Assembly: GCF_006516955.1 (NCBI RefSeq)
Contig: NZ_VHLG01000002.1
Span: forward strand, 124,001-188,000
Reading direction: 5' to 3'
Length of the DNA stretch: 64,000 nt
Source: Martelella alba
GTDB taxonomy: Bacteria > Pseudomonadota > Alphaproteobacteria > Rhizobiales > Rhizobiaceae
Shown: positions 35,232-44,924 of the stretch, in pieces
How positions within the stretch are numbered: position 1 is the stretch's first letter
How the letters are laid out: every line of letters starts with the position of its first letter
Notes under the pieces: model-generated
Databases searched by the model: none
What the model was told of the DNA's origin: nothing
Seen by the model: only the letters and a program-made list of their open reading frames with translations
Program-made: the position numbers and the translations under genes

Positions 35232-36380
35232 TCACAGAAGCGCGCGATAGAGCGCACGAACCTCTTCGATCTTTGCCTCACGCGGATTACCGCCGGTGCA
35301 GACGTCAGCCATGGCGGCTTCGGACAGTGCCTCGACATCTTCTGCCTTCACACCGACATCACTCAGCTTGGTCGGAATTTTGACATCGACAGAGAGCTGA
35401 CGCACCGCATCGACTGCTGCCTTGCGAACCTCGGCGAGGCTCATGGCAAGAGCCCCCTCAACCCCCATGGCGATGGCGATATCGCGGTATTTCTCGCCGG
35501 TGAAGTCCGCATTATAGGCCATGATGGTCGGCAGCAGGATGGCATTGGCAACGCCATGCGGCGTGTCATAGAAGGCGCCAAGCGGGTGGGCCATGCCGTG
35601 AACCAGGCCGAGCCCGACATTGGAAAAGCCCATGCCGGCGACATATTGGCCGAGCGCCATTTCCTCCACCCCTTCCGGCTCACCGGCGCAGGAGGCGCGC
35701 AGCGAACGGGCAATGATCTCGATCGCCTTGATATGCAGCGCATCGGTCAGTTCCCAGGCCCCCTTTGTGATATAGCCCTCAATCGCATGGGTCAGCGCAT
35801 CCATGCCGGTTGCCGCCTTCAGTGAAGTCGGCATCGATGCCATCAGCTCGCTATCGATAATGGCAACCTGCGGAATGTCATGCGGGTCGACACAGACGAA
35901 TTTGCGCTTCTTTTCCTCATCCGTGATCACATAATTAATGGTGACTTCGGCCGCCGTGCCAGCCGTCGTAGCAAGCGCAATAATCGGCACGGACGGCTTT
36001 TTCGTCGGCGCAACACCTTCAAGCGAGCGGATGTCGGCATATTCGGGATTGTTGATGACAATACCGATCGCCTTGCAGCTATCCTGTGGCGAGCCGCCGC
36101 CAATCGCGATCAGATAGTCGGCACCGGCCGCCTTATAGGCATCAATGCCGGCCAAGACACAGGCAATGGTCGGGTTCGGCATGACCTTGTCGTAGATGGC
36201 ATAGGGCAGCCCCGCCGCGTCCAGCAGCGCCGTTACCTTGGCGACAACGCCCGCTTTGGTCAGCACATCATCGGTGACGATCAGCGCCTTGCTATAGCCC
36301 CGCCGCTGCACTTCGCCCACAAGCTCGGACCGCGCACCGGCACCGAAATATGACGTCTCATTCAAGATCATCCGATACAT
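35232..36380 (-). CDS. fucO: Lactaldehyde reductase / 1,2-propanediol oxidoreductase
   Basis: Iron-dependent group III alcohol dehydrogenase that interconverts L-lactaldehyde and L-1,2-propanediol with NAD(H). It has 382 residues, like E. coli FucO, and I recall near-identical long segments: YLIAIGGGSPQD, AATGMDALTHAIEGYITKGA, MALGQYVAGMGFSNVGLGLV, HGMAHPLGAFYDTPHG. The nucleotide loop GGGSPQD and iron ligands Asp, His, His, His (IDSELM; HAIEGY; HGMAH; TPHG) are present. GGAAGG precedes the start. No other fucose or rhamnose gene is nearby; it appears to be a single-gene unit with its own terminator. Confidence 0.93.
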   Translation of the reverse strand: MYRMILNETSYFGAGARSELVGEVQRRGYSKALIVTDDVLTKAGVVAKVTALLDAAGLPYAIYDKVMPNPTIACVLAGIDAYKAAGADYLIAIGGGSPQDSCKAIGIVINNPEYADIRSLEGVAPTKKPSVPIIALATTAGTAAEVTINYVITDEEKKRKFVCVDPHDIPQVAIIDSELMASMPTSLKAATGMDALTHAIEGYITKGAWELTDALHIKAIEIIARSLRASCAGEPEGVEEMALGQYVAGMGFSNVGLGLVHGMAHPLGAFYDTPHGVANAILLPTIMAYNADFTGEKYRDIAIAMGVEGALAMSLAEVRKAAVDAVRQLSVDVKIPTKLSDVGVKAEDVEALSEAAMADVCTGGNPREAKIEEVRALYRALL

Positions 36381-36754
36381 TTTGTTTCCTTCCCTGCGGC
36401 ATCGCCGTCGAGCACGCGCGGCGTATCGCCTTGAAACCTGGTCTGCCAGGCCGTGCCCCGAGCGGTCTTGACGTTGAAGAGAGAGCCGACAAAGGGTGGC
36501 ATCCGCGCGCCCTGCTGCCCGACCGGGACATTCGAGGCATCAAGACCCCGGCCGCTCCCGAAACTAACAACGAGAACACGCCGCGCGCATTGCCTTTGCG
36601 CAAGTGATGCGGTTTGTAATGGCCTTAAGCGGCACTTTTCATCGTAAAAACGGGCCGAAGGCGCATTGGGAAAGGTCCTTGTTACAGTCACCCGACACGA
36701 AACGTTCCCACGGTCCCATGAAGCTGAATTTCATGGCGGTCGTGCATAAATCTT
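36381..36754. other. Intergenic region upstream of fucO
   Basis: About 370 bases with no gene I can support. A 7-bp inverted repeat CCATGAA/TTCATGG (36716-36736) lies 19 bases after the stop of the M16-like lipoprotein gene on the minus strand and may help end that transcript. The fucO ribosome site (GGAAGG) is at the left end. I see no clear promoter or operator. Confidence 0.4.
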
Positions 36755-38143
36755 CTAAGGGCAGCCCACAGCCTCTTCCGGGGCCGCAATCACACAGGCG
36801 CCTGGCAGGGCATTTCGGTCTTTCGAAACGACTATCGTGGAGAGTGCAGCCATTGGCGGATAGGTTGACAGCGTGTCGCGCAGGCTGTCTTCATCGACCA
36901 GGTCGATCTGATTCAGCCACTGGATCACGGATTGCGGCCCAAAGCCCACTGACATCAGCGTCACCGCGTTGTCGGCGACGACATCGACATCACGCCGCTT
37001 TAGATCCATATCGCCTTTGATCGCTTTCCGGCGATCGCCTGCAGATGACATGTCGCCCTTCAGGAACTGCCCGTATCCGTCGCGAATGGCATCGTCAATC
37101 GCTGCAATCTTGGCGGTTTCAACCTCGCCGGACAGCACCAGCTCGCGCGGCACGAAAGTGGCATAGCGCAGAATACGCCCCGAGAAACCGTAGCTTGCCC
37201 GTTCTCCGCCGCGCGCCACATCGGTCAGCATACCGGTATTGAGGATCTGGTGCAGGATCCTGTTATCGAAATAATGTTCGAACTGCGCTTCGCGCCCCGC
37301 CTCATCCATCTGCCCGAAAAAGGCCATGACAGATTTCCCGGCATCGGGATCGACAAGGAGCAGTTTTTCCGGCTTAACGGCAAGAGCAAAGGGAGGGACC
37401 TCAACAATTTCCCCCTCAGCAAGCCCGGCAAAGAGTTGGTCAATAGCGGCATCCGCCTCGCTGGCGGACAGGGGGCCGGCAATTGCCACTTTTGCGCCAG
37501 CCCGCTGGAATGTTTGATTGCTCCAGACACGCACATCATCCTGCGTGATCGCACCGGCAAGGTCCGCCCGATCTCTGGCAACGGCGATACGAAGCGGCGT
37601 ATCGTCAAAGATCATATAGGACGCTGCGGCCCAGAGCCTGGACCAGGTTTTCAGGCCGGTTTCAGTGATGTCGCGCCTCCGCTCATCCTGATAGCGGTCA
37701 AACCATTTCGACTCGAGTGCCGGATGTGTCAGAAGTGTGTTGAGGTGTTCAACCGCCGCATTCAGATATTGCCTGGGCACCGAAAGCCCCAAAGTGACGC
37801 CGCCAGGCCAGGCGTGAAGCGCATAGCTCGCCCTGTAATCGGCCATCTGCTCGATCGTATCGGCCGGTTTCAAAACCGGCCATCCGGCATAAGGCAGAAG
37901 GCCGGCCGCAAACCCCGGAAGCATCTGGTTGCGATCGCTGCGCGCCGCCCAGTCCGATGCCCAGATAACCCGTATGGCAACGCGGGCATCGTCCTTGGCT
38001 TTGCGACGATCCGCAATATCGGTCATCGGAATGAAGGCGTAGTCGATGCCTGTTGCCGATGTTTCCTCCCGAACGATCGGGGCCTTGCTGCTGCAACCGC
38101 TGCAGATCAGGAGAATACCGGCCAGAATCGCAATTCGTATCAT
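36755..38143 (-). CDS. M16-family peptidase-like lipoprotein (probably inactive subunit)
   Basis: 462 residues. The N-terminus MIRIAILAGILLICSGCSSK is a lipoprotein signal with lipobox ICSGC, so the protein is likely membrane-anchored in the periplasm. The body resembles M16 (insulinase/pitrilysin) halves: LHAWPGGVTLGLSVPRQYL, HLNTLLTHPALESKWFDRYQ and VRVWSNQTFQRAGAKVAIAG. The zinc motif HxxEH is absent, so it is probably the non-catalytic partner of the protein encoded just upstream, whose stop overlaps its start by four bases. Confidence 0.75.
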   Translation of the reverse strand: MIRIAILAGILLICSGCSSKAPIVREETSATGIDYAFIPMTDIADRRKAKDDARVAIRVIWASDWAARSDRNQMLPGFAAGLLPYAGWPVLKPADTIEQMADYRASYALHAWPGGVTLGLSVPRQYLNAAVEHLNTLLTHPALESKWFDRYQDERRRDITETGLKTWSRLWAAASYMIFDDTPLRIAVARDRADLAGAITQDDVRVWSNQTFQRAGAKVAIAGPLSASEADAAIDQLFAGLAEGEIVEVPPFALAVKPEKLLLVDPDAGKSVMAFFGQMDEAGREAQFEHYFDNRILHQILNTGMLTDVARGGERASYGFSGRILRYATFVPRELVLSGEVETAKIAAIDDAIRDGYGQFLKGDMSSAGDRRKAIKGDMDLKRRDVDVVADNAVTLMSVGFGPQSVIQWLNQIDLVDEDSLRDTLSTYPPMAALSTIVVSKDRNALPGACVIAAPEEAVGCP

Positions 38144-39513
38144 TGTTCCGATGCCTCTGACTGCGCCGGTGACGGGATGGGTTCAACAAAGACGACGGCG
38201 CTCGCCGCATTGCCCCGGAGCGTTTTCACAAAGGCATTCAGGCTTTTACAGCTCGCCTCGCCCCTATATTCGAACTCCGCAAGGTCCAGCGGCAGGCTCC
38301 GCATCCGCAGCGCAGAGCCGATGGCGCTGGCCATTCTATTTGCCTTGATGCGAGGATCGTCATCGGCGGTATGTTTTGCCGCCCTCCGCTTGCGCACACG
38401 CTCGCAACTATCAGCCGGAATACCGTTTTCAACGATGCCGTCCAGGGTCTGGCGAAGCAGGCGTTGCGCCTCATCAAGCACAATGCCGCGATCGGGATAC
38501 AGGCTTATCTTTAACGTATAATGCCGCTCGTCCCTTGCCGCGTACCACACGTCCAGATCTGTCGCGACAAAGGCATCGAAGGACAGCGGCCGAAAAAGCC
38601 CACCGGGCAACGCCGTCTCCATAATATCTGCGAACAGGCTTGCCTGCCGCCAGGTTTCGAGAACCGGCGTTTTCTGCGGCAATTCCACAAGTGTTTCAGC
38701 AAGCAGGAAGGGTTTTTCATCCTTTTCCTGCAGAACCTGTCTGGCGTGGCGGGCTGCAGGCTGAAAATCAAAGACCGGCGGCACTATCTTTCTGTCACCG
38801 GTCCAGGCCGGCAGGTCTTTCGGCAGGGCGGCTATAACCTCGTCAGGACGGATATTGCCTTGGACAACGAGAACAGCATTTTCCGGCCGATAGAACCGTT
38901 CATGGATTGCTCCGGCATCCTTCAGGGTGAAGTGCCTGATCTCCTCCGGCGTACCGATGACATCGCGCGCCAGCCCCGTACCGGCAAAAATCGCCCGTTC
39001 AAGAGCCGTATCGGCCCGCCGAAAGGGTGCTTCAAGCATGCGCAGATCATATTCGCGGACAACGATTTCCCGTTCTTCGCGCGCAAAGTCCTCATCAATC
39101 GTGAGCGGATCAAAAATGCGCATGAGATCGGCAGCGGATTTGTCGAAACTGTCCCTGTCGCTGGCATACCAGTAATAGGTCAGGAGATCCGTTGTGGTCG
39201 CATTGGCTTTGCGGGCATCACTGGAGCCATGCGCCAGCATGCCAATCTGCCGCGCCAGCAGATGTTCAAGATAATGTGCCTGCCCTTCCGGGCCCTGCAT
39301 ATCCGCTTCGCCAACGAGAACATTGATCGTGGTGCGGATATCCGGGGCATTCGGGTCCTGAATCAGAATGGCGCGCCGGAACGGCGTCCCTTCGAGCTCG
39401 AAAACGACCTTTGGCGAAGCGCCGCCCAACCACCAGATCACGGTGGCAGCACCCAGCGCACAGATAAGGCCGGCACCCCAGGCGATAACTATCCGTCTCA
39501 AGCTTTTCTCCAT
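38140..39513 (-). CDS. M16-family zinc metallopeptidase
   Basis: 457 residues. One N-terminal membrane segment (RIVIAWGAGLICALGAATVIWWL) would anchor it with the catalytic part outside the cytosol. The inverted zinc motif HxxEH is present as HYLEHLL near residue 83, with the third ligand glutamate expected in REEREIVVREYDLR. This matches the active half of bacterial M16 heterodimers. It is translationally coupled (ATGA) to the lipoprotein-type inactive partner. The substrate is not known. Confidence 0.82.
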   Translation of the reverse strand: MEKSLRRIVIAWGAGLICALGAATVIWWLGGASPKVVFELEGTPFRRAILIQDPNAPDIRTTINVLVGEADMQGPEGQAHYLEHLLARQIGMLAHGSSDARKANATTTDLLTYYWYASDRDSFDKSAADLMRIFDPLTIDEDFAREEREIVVREYDLRMLEAPFRRADTALERAIFAGTGLARDVIGTPEEIRHFTLKDAGAIHERFYRPENAVLVVQGNIRPDEVIAALPKDLPAWTGDRKIVPPVFDFQPAARHARQVLQEKDEKPFLLAETLVELPQKTPVLETWRQASLFADIMETALPGGLFRPLSFDAFVATDLDVWYAARDERHYTLKISLYPDRGIVLDEAQRLLRQTLDGIVENGIPADSCERVRKRRAAKHTADDDPRIKANRMASAIGSALRMRSLPLDLAEFEYRGEASCKSLNAFVKTLRGNAASAVVFVEPIPSPAQSEASEQ

Positions 39514-39745
39514 GCATCAACGGGGTGACAGATTTCCGCGACACAATGGAAAAGCCACCATTCCGATCAGCAATGATGGGCAAGCGCCGCCTCTCTGCGG
39601 CCATTTTCGGGATAGACCAGACATAAAGCAAAAATAATTACTATATATTTTTCAATGCATTCGCCTTCCCGTCCGGATGCGAACAAGAGGCAATCAAGCA
39701 ATCGGCATCCTTAACGCCAGCGCTTTGGAGTGCCTTTGCACCGGT

Positions 39746-39762
39746 GCCCCCTTAAAGGGGGC
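39746..39762 (-). terminator. Hairpin after the DUF779 gene
   Basis: GCCCCCTT/AAGGGGGC forms a tight palindrome 20 bases after the DUF779 stop codon on the minus strand. No T-run follows on that strand. The A+T-rich stretch 39630-39660 beyond it may hold the promoter of the M16 pair. Confidence 0.4.
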
Positions 39763-39781
39763 GTCTTCGCGTCCACTACGG

Positions 39782-40198
39782 TCAGGGAGGATCGAGCGCG
39801 GCTAGCTCTTCTTCAGAAAACAGACGTGAACGGGTGAGGAAACGTTTCTCACGTCCATTGTCGAGACTGAACATGCCGCCGCGCCCGGGAACGACATCGA
39901 GGATCAGCTGGGTATGTCTCCAGGCTACAAATTGCGGGCCGGAAATATAGACCTCCGCCCCTTCCACTTCACCGAGGCGCACATCGCTTGTGCCAAGGTG
40001 GAATTCTGATTTCGGGTAGCACATGGGCGACGAGCCATCACAGCAGCCACCCGACTGATGAAACATGATGTCTCCATGGTCGGCCCGGATCTCGCGGATC
40101 AGCGCTCGCGCCGCATCCGTCGCGGTGACGCGACAGTGGCGCGTCGCGCCATCAGGCAGATCCTGATCGGTCACACAGCTGATCGCTTGCTCGTCCAT
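39782..40198 (-). CDS. DUF779 protein, aldehyde dehydrogenase companion
   Basis: 138 residues, of the DUF779 family, which is usually found next to aldehyde dehydrogenases; its molecular role is not established. The family signature MFHQSGGCCDGSSPMCYPKS lies near residue 55 and its His and Cys residues may bind metal. FVAWRHTQLILDVVPGRGGMFSL follows. The start at 40198 has GGGAGG upstream and is chosen over a 15-codon longer frame. It is the second gene after the aldehyde dehydrogenase, 95 bases downstream. Confidence 0.88.
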   Translation of the reverse strand: MDEQAISCVTDQDLPDGATRHCRVTATDAARALIREIRADHGDIMFHQSGGCCDGSSPMCYPKSEFHLGTSDVRLGEVEGAEVYISGPQFVAWRHTQLILDVVPGRGGMFSLDNGREKRFLTRSRLFSEEELAALDPP

Positions 40199-40293
40199 GA
40201 AAACCTCCCGCATTCGCTTTGCGAGGCAACGGGCGAGAACCATTCCGCCCGTTGCGAACCGGAAATATCCGCATCACCACCGAAGGTGACGGC

Positions 40294-41814
40294 CTAGAAA
40301 AAGCCGACCTTGTCCGTCGAGTAGCTCACCAGCAGGTTCTTGGTCTGCTGATAATGATCGAGCATCATCTTGTGGGTCTCACGGCCGATACCGGACTGCT
40401 TGTAGCCGCCGAAGGCGGCATGGGCCGGATAGGCATGGTAATTATTGACCCAGACGCGGCCCGCCTGAATGTGACGGCCGAAGCGATAGCAGGTATTGGC
40501 ATCGCGCGACCACACGCCGGCCCCGAGGCCGTAAAGCGTGTCATTGGCGATCTCAAGCGCTTCCGCCTCGTCCTTGAAGGTGGTGACGGACACGACCGGG
40601 CCGAAGATCTCCTCCTGGAACACCCGCATCTTGTTGTGGCCCTTGAGGATCGTCGGCTGGATGTAATAACCGCCGGAGAGATCACCGCCGAGATCGGCAG
40701 CAGCACCGCCGATCAGCACTTCGGCACCTTCCTGACGGCCGATATCGAAGTAGCTGAGGATCTTTTCCTTCTGCTCGCTGGACGCCTGAGCGCCGATCAT
40801 CGTGTTATCGGCACGCGGATCGCCCTGAATGATCGCCTTGGTGCGGGCAATCGCCTTTTCCATGAAGGCATCATAGATATCCTCCTGGATCAGCGCACGG
40901 CTGGGGCAGGTGCAGACCTCCCCCTGATTGAGCGCGAAGAACACAAAGCCTTCGATCGCCTTGTCGAGGAAGCCGTCATCCTCGCGCATCACATCCTTGA
41001 AGAAGATATTGGGCGATTTTCCGCCGAGTTCCAGCGTCACGGGGATCAGGTTTTCGGTGGCATATTGCATGATCAGACGGCCGGTCGTCGTCTCGCCGGT
41101 AAAGGCGATCTTGGCAATGCGCGGGCTCTGGGCCAGCGGCTTGCCCGCCTCAAGACCGAAGCCATTGACAATATTGAGCACACCGGGCGGCAGGATATCG
41201 GCGATCAGCTCGGCCAGCACCATGATCGAGGCCGGTGTCTGTTCCGCCGGCTTGATGACCACGCAATTGCCTGCGGCAATGGCCGGTGCCAGTTTCCAGG
41301 CAGCCATCAGGATCGGGAAGTTCCAGGGAATGATCTGACCGACAACGCCGAGCGGCTCATGGAAATGATAGGCGATCGTATCATCGTCGATCTCGCTCAT
41401 CGAGCCTTCCTGGGCGCGCAGCACCGAGGCGAAATAGCGGAAGTGGTCAGCGGCGAGCGGAATATCGGCATTCATCGTCTCGCGGATCGGCTTGCCATTG
41501 TCCCAGGTTTCCGCCGTTGCCAGCAGCGCCAGATTGGCCTCGATCGTATCGGCGATCTTCAGCAGTGCACGGGCGCGCTCGGTCGGCGCGGTCGAACCCC
41601 ATTTGCCCTTGGCGGCATGGGCAGCATCAAGTGCGAGATTGATGTCATCGGCATCGGATCGCGCGATCTCATTGATCGGCGCACCGGTGATCGGTGTTGT
41701 ATTGGTGAAATAGCGCCCGTTCTTCGGCGGAACAAACTTGCCGCCGATGAAATTGTCATAGCGCGCCTTGAAGGGGGATTTCAGAAGCCCTTCGGGTTTC
41801 AGCATTTCGTTCAT
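40294..41814 (-). CDS. NAD-dependent aldehyde dehydrogenase (ExaC/AldB type)
   Basis: Oxidises an aldehyde, probably acetaldehyde or another short one, to the acid. It has 506 residues, normal for the family. The general-base glutamate is in [14 protein letters not shown] and the catalytic cysteine in [34 protein letters not shown] binds the cofactor. The start at 41814 follows GGGAGGAG and is chosen over a longer frame. It lies between a DUF779 gene and an AcoR-like regulator, an arrangement common for inducible aldehyde or alcohol oxidation. Confidence 0.93.
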   Translation of the reverse strand: MNEMLKPEGLLKSPFKARYDNFIGGKFVPPKNGRYFTNTTPITGAPINEIARSDADDINLALDAAHAAKGKWGSTAPTERARALLKIADTIEANLALLATAETWDNGKPIRETMNADIPLAADHFRYFASVLRAQEGSMSEIDDDTIAYHFHEPLGVVGQIIPWNFPILMAAWKLAPAIAAGNCVVIKPAEQTPASIMVLAELIADILPPGVLNIVNGFGLEAGKPLAQSPRIAKIAFTGETTTGRLIMQYATENLIPVTLELGGKSPNIFFKDVMREDDGFLDKAIEGFVFFALNQGEVCTCPSRALIQEDIYDAFMEKAIARTKAIIQGDPRADNTMIGAQASSEQKEKILSYFDIGRQEGAEVLIGGAAADLGGDLSGGYYIQPTILKGHNKMRVFQEEIFGPVVSVTTFKDEAEALEIANDTLYGLGAGVWSRDANTCYRFGRHIQAGRVWVNNYHAYPAHAAFGGYKQSGIGRETHKMMLDHYQQTKNLLVSYSTDKVGFF

Positions 41815-41904
41815 GATTCTCCTCCCAGATCTTTCAGAACTGACAGGAAGTGTGCGCCGCCTGTTCTTAGCTGTCACCGCGGCGATGTGTTAAATTGCAT
41901 CAAG

Positions 41905-41924
41905 CTGTCTCAGCGGCGAGACAG
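41905..41924. promoter_or_regulatory. Candidate operator before the aldehyde dehydrogenase gene
   Basis: CTGTCTC-AGCGGC-GAGACAG has perfect 7-base arms. It lies 90 bases upstream of the aldehyde dehydrogenase start and 50 bases after the regulator gene. The symmetry and place suit a binding site for the AcoR-like regulator; as a terminator it lacks a T-run. Confidence 0.5.
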
Positions 41925-41973
41925 TTTTGCGGACAAAAGCGAAATGCCAGGCGCCAGATCATTGCGGCGCAGA

Positions 41974-42960
41974 TCACGGCGCCATGCCCAGCCGCTTCAT
42001 CCGGCGGTAAAGCGTTGCCCGGCCGATCCCGAGATCGCGTGCCGCCCGGCTGGCATTGCCGCTGTGCCGCGCCAGCGCCTGCACCAGAACGGCCCGCTCG
42101 GCCGGATCGAAGCCGCGCCGCTCATCACCATGCCCGAGAAGATCCCCGGCGGGCACGGGGGCAAAGCTGCCTGAAAGCTGCAGCCCCAGTGCCTGACGGG
42201 CCGCCCGCGTGGCGCCGACCACCAGATCATCGGCGCTGAGCGCCAGAAGCGCCGTCGCCTCGCCGGCCTCCTCATGCCCGTCGACAAGGGTGATGCGATG
42301 ACCGTCATGGGCGCGGCGAAAGCAATCCGCCTCGATCAGCCGGGCCGTCTGCTGAACCAGGGCGGCAATCATCTGATTGGCCGACGCGGTCTGATCGCTG
42401 CGGGCCGACGAAATATCGAGCGCGCCGATCAGCGTGCCGTCGGGGCCGAAGATCGGTGCATCAATGCAGCTCATGGCGATGTTGCGATCGAAGAAATGTT
42501 CGTCCCGATGGATAATCACCGGACGAAGTTCGGCAAGGCAGGTGCCGATACCGTTGGTGCCCTCCACCGCTTCCGCCCAGACGCGCCCCGGACGCAGCCC
42601 CCACAATTCGAAACTTTCCTGATCACCGTCCCGCCAGCGCTTGTCCAGCACCACGCCATCGGCATCACTCAGGAACACACCACAGGCGGATTGCGAGACG
42701 CAGCGAAACAGAAAATCAAGCCGGCCACCCGCAGCCGAAAGCATGAGATCGCTGCGCTGGCGGCGCTCCTTCAGCGCCTTAGCATCCAGCCGTTCGGGCC
42801 GCATGCCTGCGACACCCGACGGATCGAGATTGTGTTGAACAATGGAACGCCACCACGAGGCGGCAATGGGCGATGCAGCCGGTCCGCGCGCCGAAAGCGC
42901 CGTTGCCAGCACCTTGTCGGCATGCATGCCACCAATCGCCGTCTGTCTCGTCACGGCCAT
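41974..42960 (-). CDS. AcoR-like GAF/Fis-type transcriptional regulator lacking the AAA+ domain
   Basis: 328 residues. The N-terminal half (about 60-200) resembles the sensor of AcoR activators (RCVSQSACGVFLSDADGVVL, WAEAVEGTNGIGTCLAELRP, CIDAPIFGPDGTLIGALDIS). The C-terminus is a Fis-type helix-turn-helix (ALARHSGNASRAARDLGIGRATLYRRM). The sigma-54-contacting AAA+ ATPase domain, with its GAFTGA loop, is absent, so the protein should act at an ordinary promoter. It probably controls the aldehyde dehydrogenase and DUF779 genes downstream. GGGAGGAG precedes the start. Confidence 0.88.
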   Translation of the reverse strand: MAVTRQTAIGGMHADKVLATALSARGPAASPIAASWWRSIVQHNLDPSGVAGMRPERLDAKALKERRQRSDLMLSAAGGRLDFLFRCVSQSACGVFLSDADGVVLDKRWRDGDQESFELWGLRPGRVWAEAVEGTNGIGTCLAELRPVIIHRDEHFFDRNIAMSCIDAPIFGPDGTLIGALDISSARSDQTASANQMIAALVQQTARLIEADCFRRAHDGHRITLVDGHEEAGEATALLALSADDLVVGATRAARQALGLQLSGSFAPVPAGDLLGHGDERRGFDPAERAVLVQALARHSGNASRAARDLGIGRATLYRRMKRLGMAP

Positions 42961-43268
42961 GGATATCTCCTCCCGATATCGATGCGGCCTCTTTCATCGC
43001 TCATGTCAGGACGCCGGGCCGCTTGGATCAGCCGCCGGCTCCTCATTCCGGTGACTGATCGCATGATGATACAGGAAAGATCGACGCCCGTCAGCCTTGA
43101 CGAAAGACAAATACAAGCGGGTCGCGAATGCCACAAATCCGGCAAAAACGCGCGTGAGGCCTGATTTTCGCCAGAACGATTGACAGAGTCTCTCGCATGC
43201 CCACGCCCGCCGCCCTATAGAACCGGCACGAAATGCCGGGACAGCCACCCCGGCGGGAGCACCTTGCC
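42961..43268. other. Divergent intergenic region between regulator and U32 gene
   Basis: About 310 bases. A perfect TTGACA occurs at 43180-43185, but no -10 at a normal distance follows it. A hairpin CCGGCA/TGCCGG (43223-43239) lies in the probable leader of the U32 gene. No gene was recognised. Confidence 0.4.
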
Positions 43269-44924
43269 ATGACCGAACTGCCAGATCGCCGATCCGAACT
43301 TCTGATGCCTGCCGGCTCGCTGGAACGGCTAAAGGTCGCCGTCTTGTACGGCGCGGATGCCGTCTATCTCGGCACGCCAGACATGTCACTTCGCACCAAG
43401 TCGCAATTCTCGCTCGAAGACGTGAAAGAGGGCATTGCCTTTGCCCATAGCCACAATGTGCGGGTCTATCTGACGCTGAACCTTTTCACCCATAACAAGG
43501 ATATCGAAAAGCTTGGCCTCTATGTCGAAACGCTGAGAGAGATCCGTCCCGACGGCGTCATCATCGCCGATCCGGGCGTGTTCCACTATGTGCGCAAGCA
43601 CGCGCCCGGCATCCCGCTTCACATCTCCACCCAGGCCAATGTCTGCTCCTCGCTGACGGTCGATTTCTGGAAGGATCAGGGCGCCGATCTGGTGGTGCTG
43701 GCCCGCGAGGTCACCTTTGCCGAAATGCGCGAGATCCGGGACCACTGCCCTGATGTCCGGCTGGAAAGCTTCATCCACGGCGCCATGTGCATGACCTATT
43801 CCGGGCGCTGTCTTCTGTCGAATTTCATGGCCGAGCGTGGCGCCAATCAGGGCAATTGCGCCAATTCCTGCCGCTGGCAATACAAGGTTCACATGCGGCT
43901 CAAGGACGGCACCATCAAGGAGCTGCCGCTTTCGCAGGAAAATCTCGAATTGTTCGAATTCGTGCTGGAAGAAGGCTGCCGGCCGGGTGAACTGATGCCG
44001 ATCGAGGAGGATCAGCGCGGCTCCTATATCCTCAATTCCAAAGATATGTGTCTGCTGCCAAAGCTTGACGACCTGCTGTCGATCGGCGTCGACAGCCTCA
44101 AGGTCGAGGGGCGCAACAAGAGCGCCTATTATGTGGCAAGCGTCGCCCGCGCCTATCGCCGGGCCATTGATGCCTGGTATCGGGACCCGGAGAACTGGTC
44201 GCCCGAACCCTATATGGAGGCGCTGGAGGGTGCGGGTAACCGTGGCTATACCATCGCCTTTCATGAGGGCCGGCTGCAGAACTATGCGCATAATTACGAA
44301 AACACCCGCACCACCGCCCCATGGGAATATGCCGGGATCGTGCACGAAGCGCGCGAAGACGGGCTTGTGGTGGAACTGAAGAACCGGCTCGATGCCGGTG
44401 ACGTGCTGGAATTCCTGCCACCCGACGCCGATGCCCAGCCGGTTCTGCTGCGCCTTTACGGCTTCCAGCTGGATGGTGCGCCGGAAGAGACGCTTGAAAC
44501 CGTGGAAGGCGCCCGCAAACACCGCATTTTCGTGCCCTTCACCGCCTTCGATCACGAAGCCGCTGAGGACATGCGGGCGAAATTCCCGCCTTTCACAATC
44601 ATCCGCAAGGAAAGCCTTTTGAGCGAGGAAGAATGGCGGCGGCTGAAACTCGACCGCCTCGCCCAGAAGATCGAGCTGGGCGATACCGCACGCGAGGGCG
44701 CGTGGCGCAACCAGGCGAAAAAGCTTCAGGATGCCATCAGCGCCGAAACCATGGACAAGCGGGCCCGCACCTCACGCCGCGGCGTCGAGGGTTGCTGCGG
44801 CCGCGGCTGCAATGGCTGTCTGATCTTCTGGAACGACCCGGACTATGCAAAGGCCCGCGCCCTTCTGGAAAAGAAGAAGCCGGGTGAAATGCTGGAGCGC
44901 AATATGCGCGAACGGATGGGCTAG
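43269..44924 (+). CDS. U32 family protein (tRNA/rRNA hydroxylase-like, TrhP/RlhA group)
   Basis: 551 residues. The U32 family was named as peptidases, but characterised members TrhP (YegQ) and RlhA hydroxylate RNA. The N-terminal barrel begins ELLMPAGSLERLKVAVLYGADAVYLG, and the U32 signature with its cysteines is ESFIHGAMCMTYSGRCLLSNFM followed by NQGNCANSCRWQYKV. E. coli YegQ has about 450 residues; this one is longer and ends in an unusual cysteine cluster GCCGRGCNGCL near residue 520. The ATG at 43269 is preferred to a 12-codon longer frame. The stop overlaps the end of the convergent iclR gene by four bases. Confidence 0.85.
   Translation: MTELPDRRSELLMPAGSLERLKVAVLYGADAVYLGTPDMSLRTKSQFSLEDVKEGIAFAHSHNVRVYLTLNLFTHNKDIEKLGLYVETLREIRPDGVIIADPGVFHYVRKHAPGIPLHISTQANVCSSLTVDFWKDQGADLVVLAREVTFAEMREIRDHCPDVRLESFIHGAMCMTYSGRCLLSNFMAERGANQGNCANSCRWQYKVHMRLKDGTIKELPLSQENLELFEFVLEEGCRPGELMPIEEDQRGSYILNSKDMCLLPKLDDLLSIGVDSLKVEGRNKSAYYVASVARAYRRAIDAWYRDPENWSPEPYMEALEGAGNRGYTIAFHEGRLQNYAHNYENTRTTAPWEYAGIVHEAREDGLVVELKNRLDAGDVLEFLPPDADAQPVLLRLYGFQLDGAPEETLETVEGARKHRIFVPFTAFDHEAAEDMRAKFPPFTIIRKESLLSEEEWRRLKLDRLAQKIELGDTAREGAWRNQAKKLQDAISAETMDKRARTSRRGVEGCCGRGCNGCLIFWNDPDYAKARALLEKKKPGEMLERNMRERMG

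Noticed and set aside
40219-42174. 651-codon plus-strand frame
   Set aside because: Antisense to the aldehyde dehydrogenase gene; low-complexity composition rich in Arg, His, Gly and Ile, with no recognisable domain.
43180-43221. TTGACA and TATAGA as a promoter for the U32 gene
   Set aside because: They are 30 bases apart, too far for one sigma-70 promoter.
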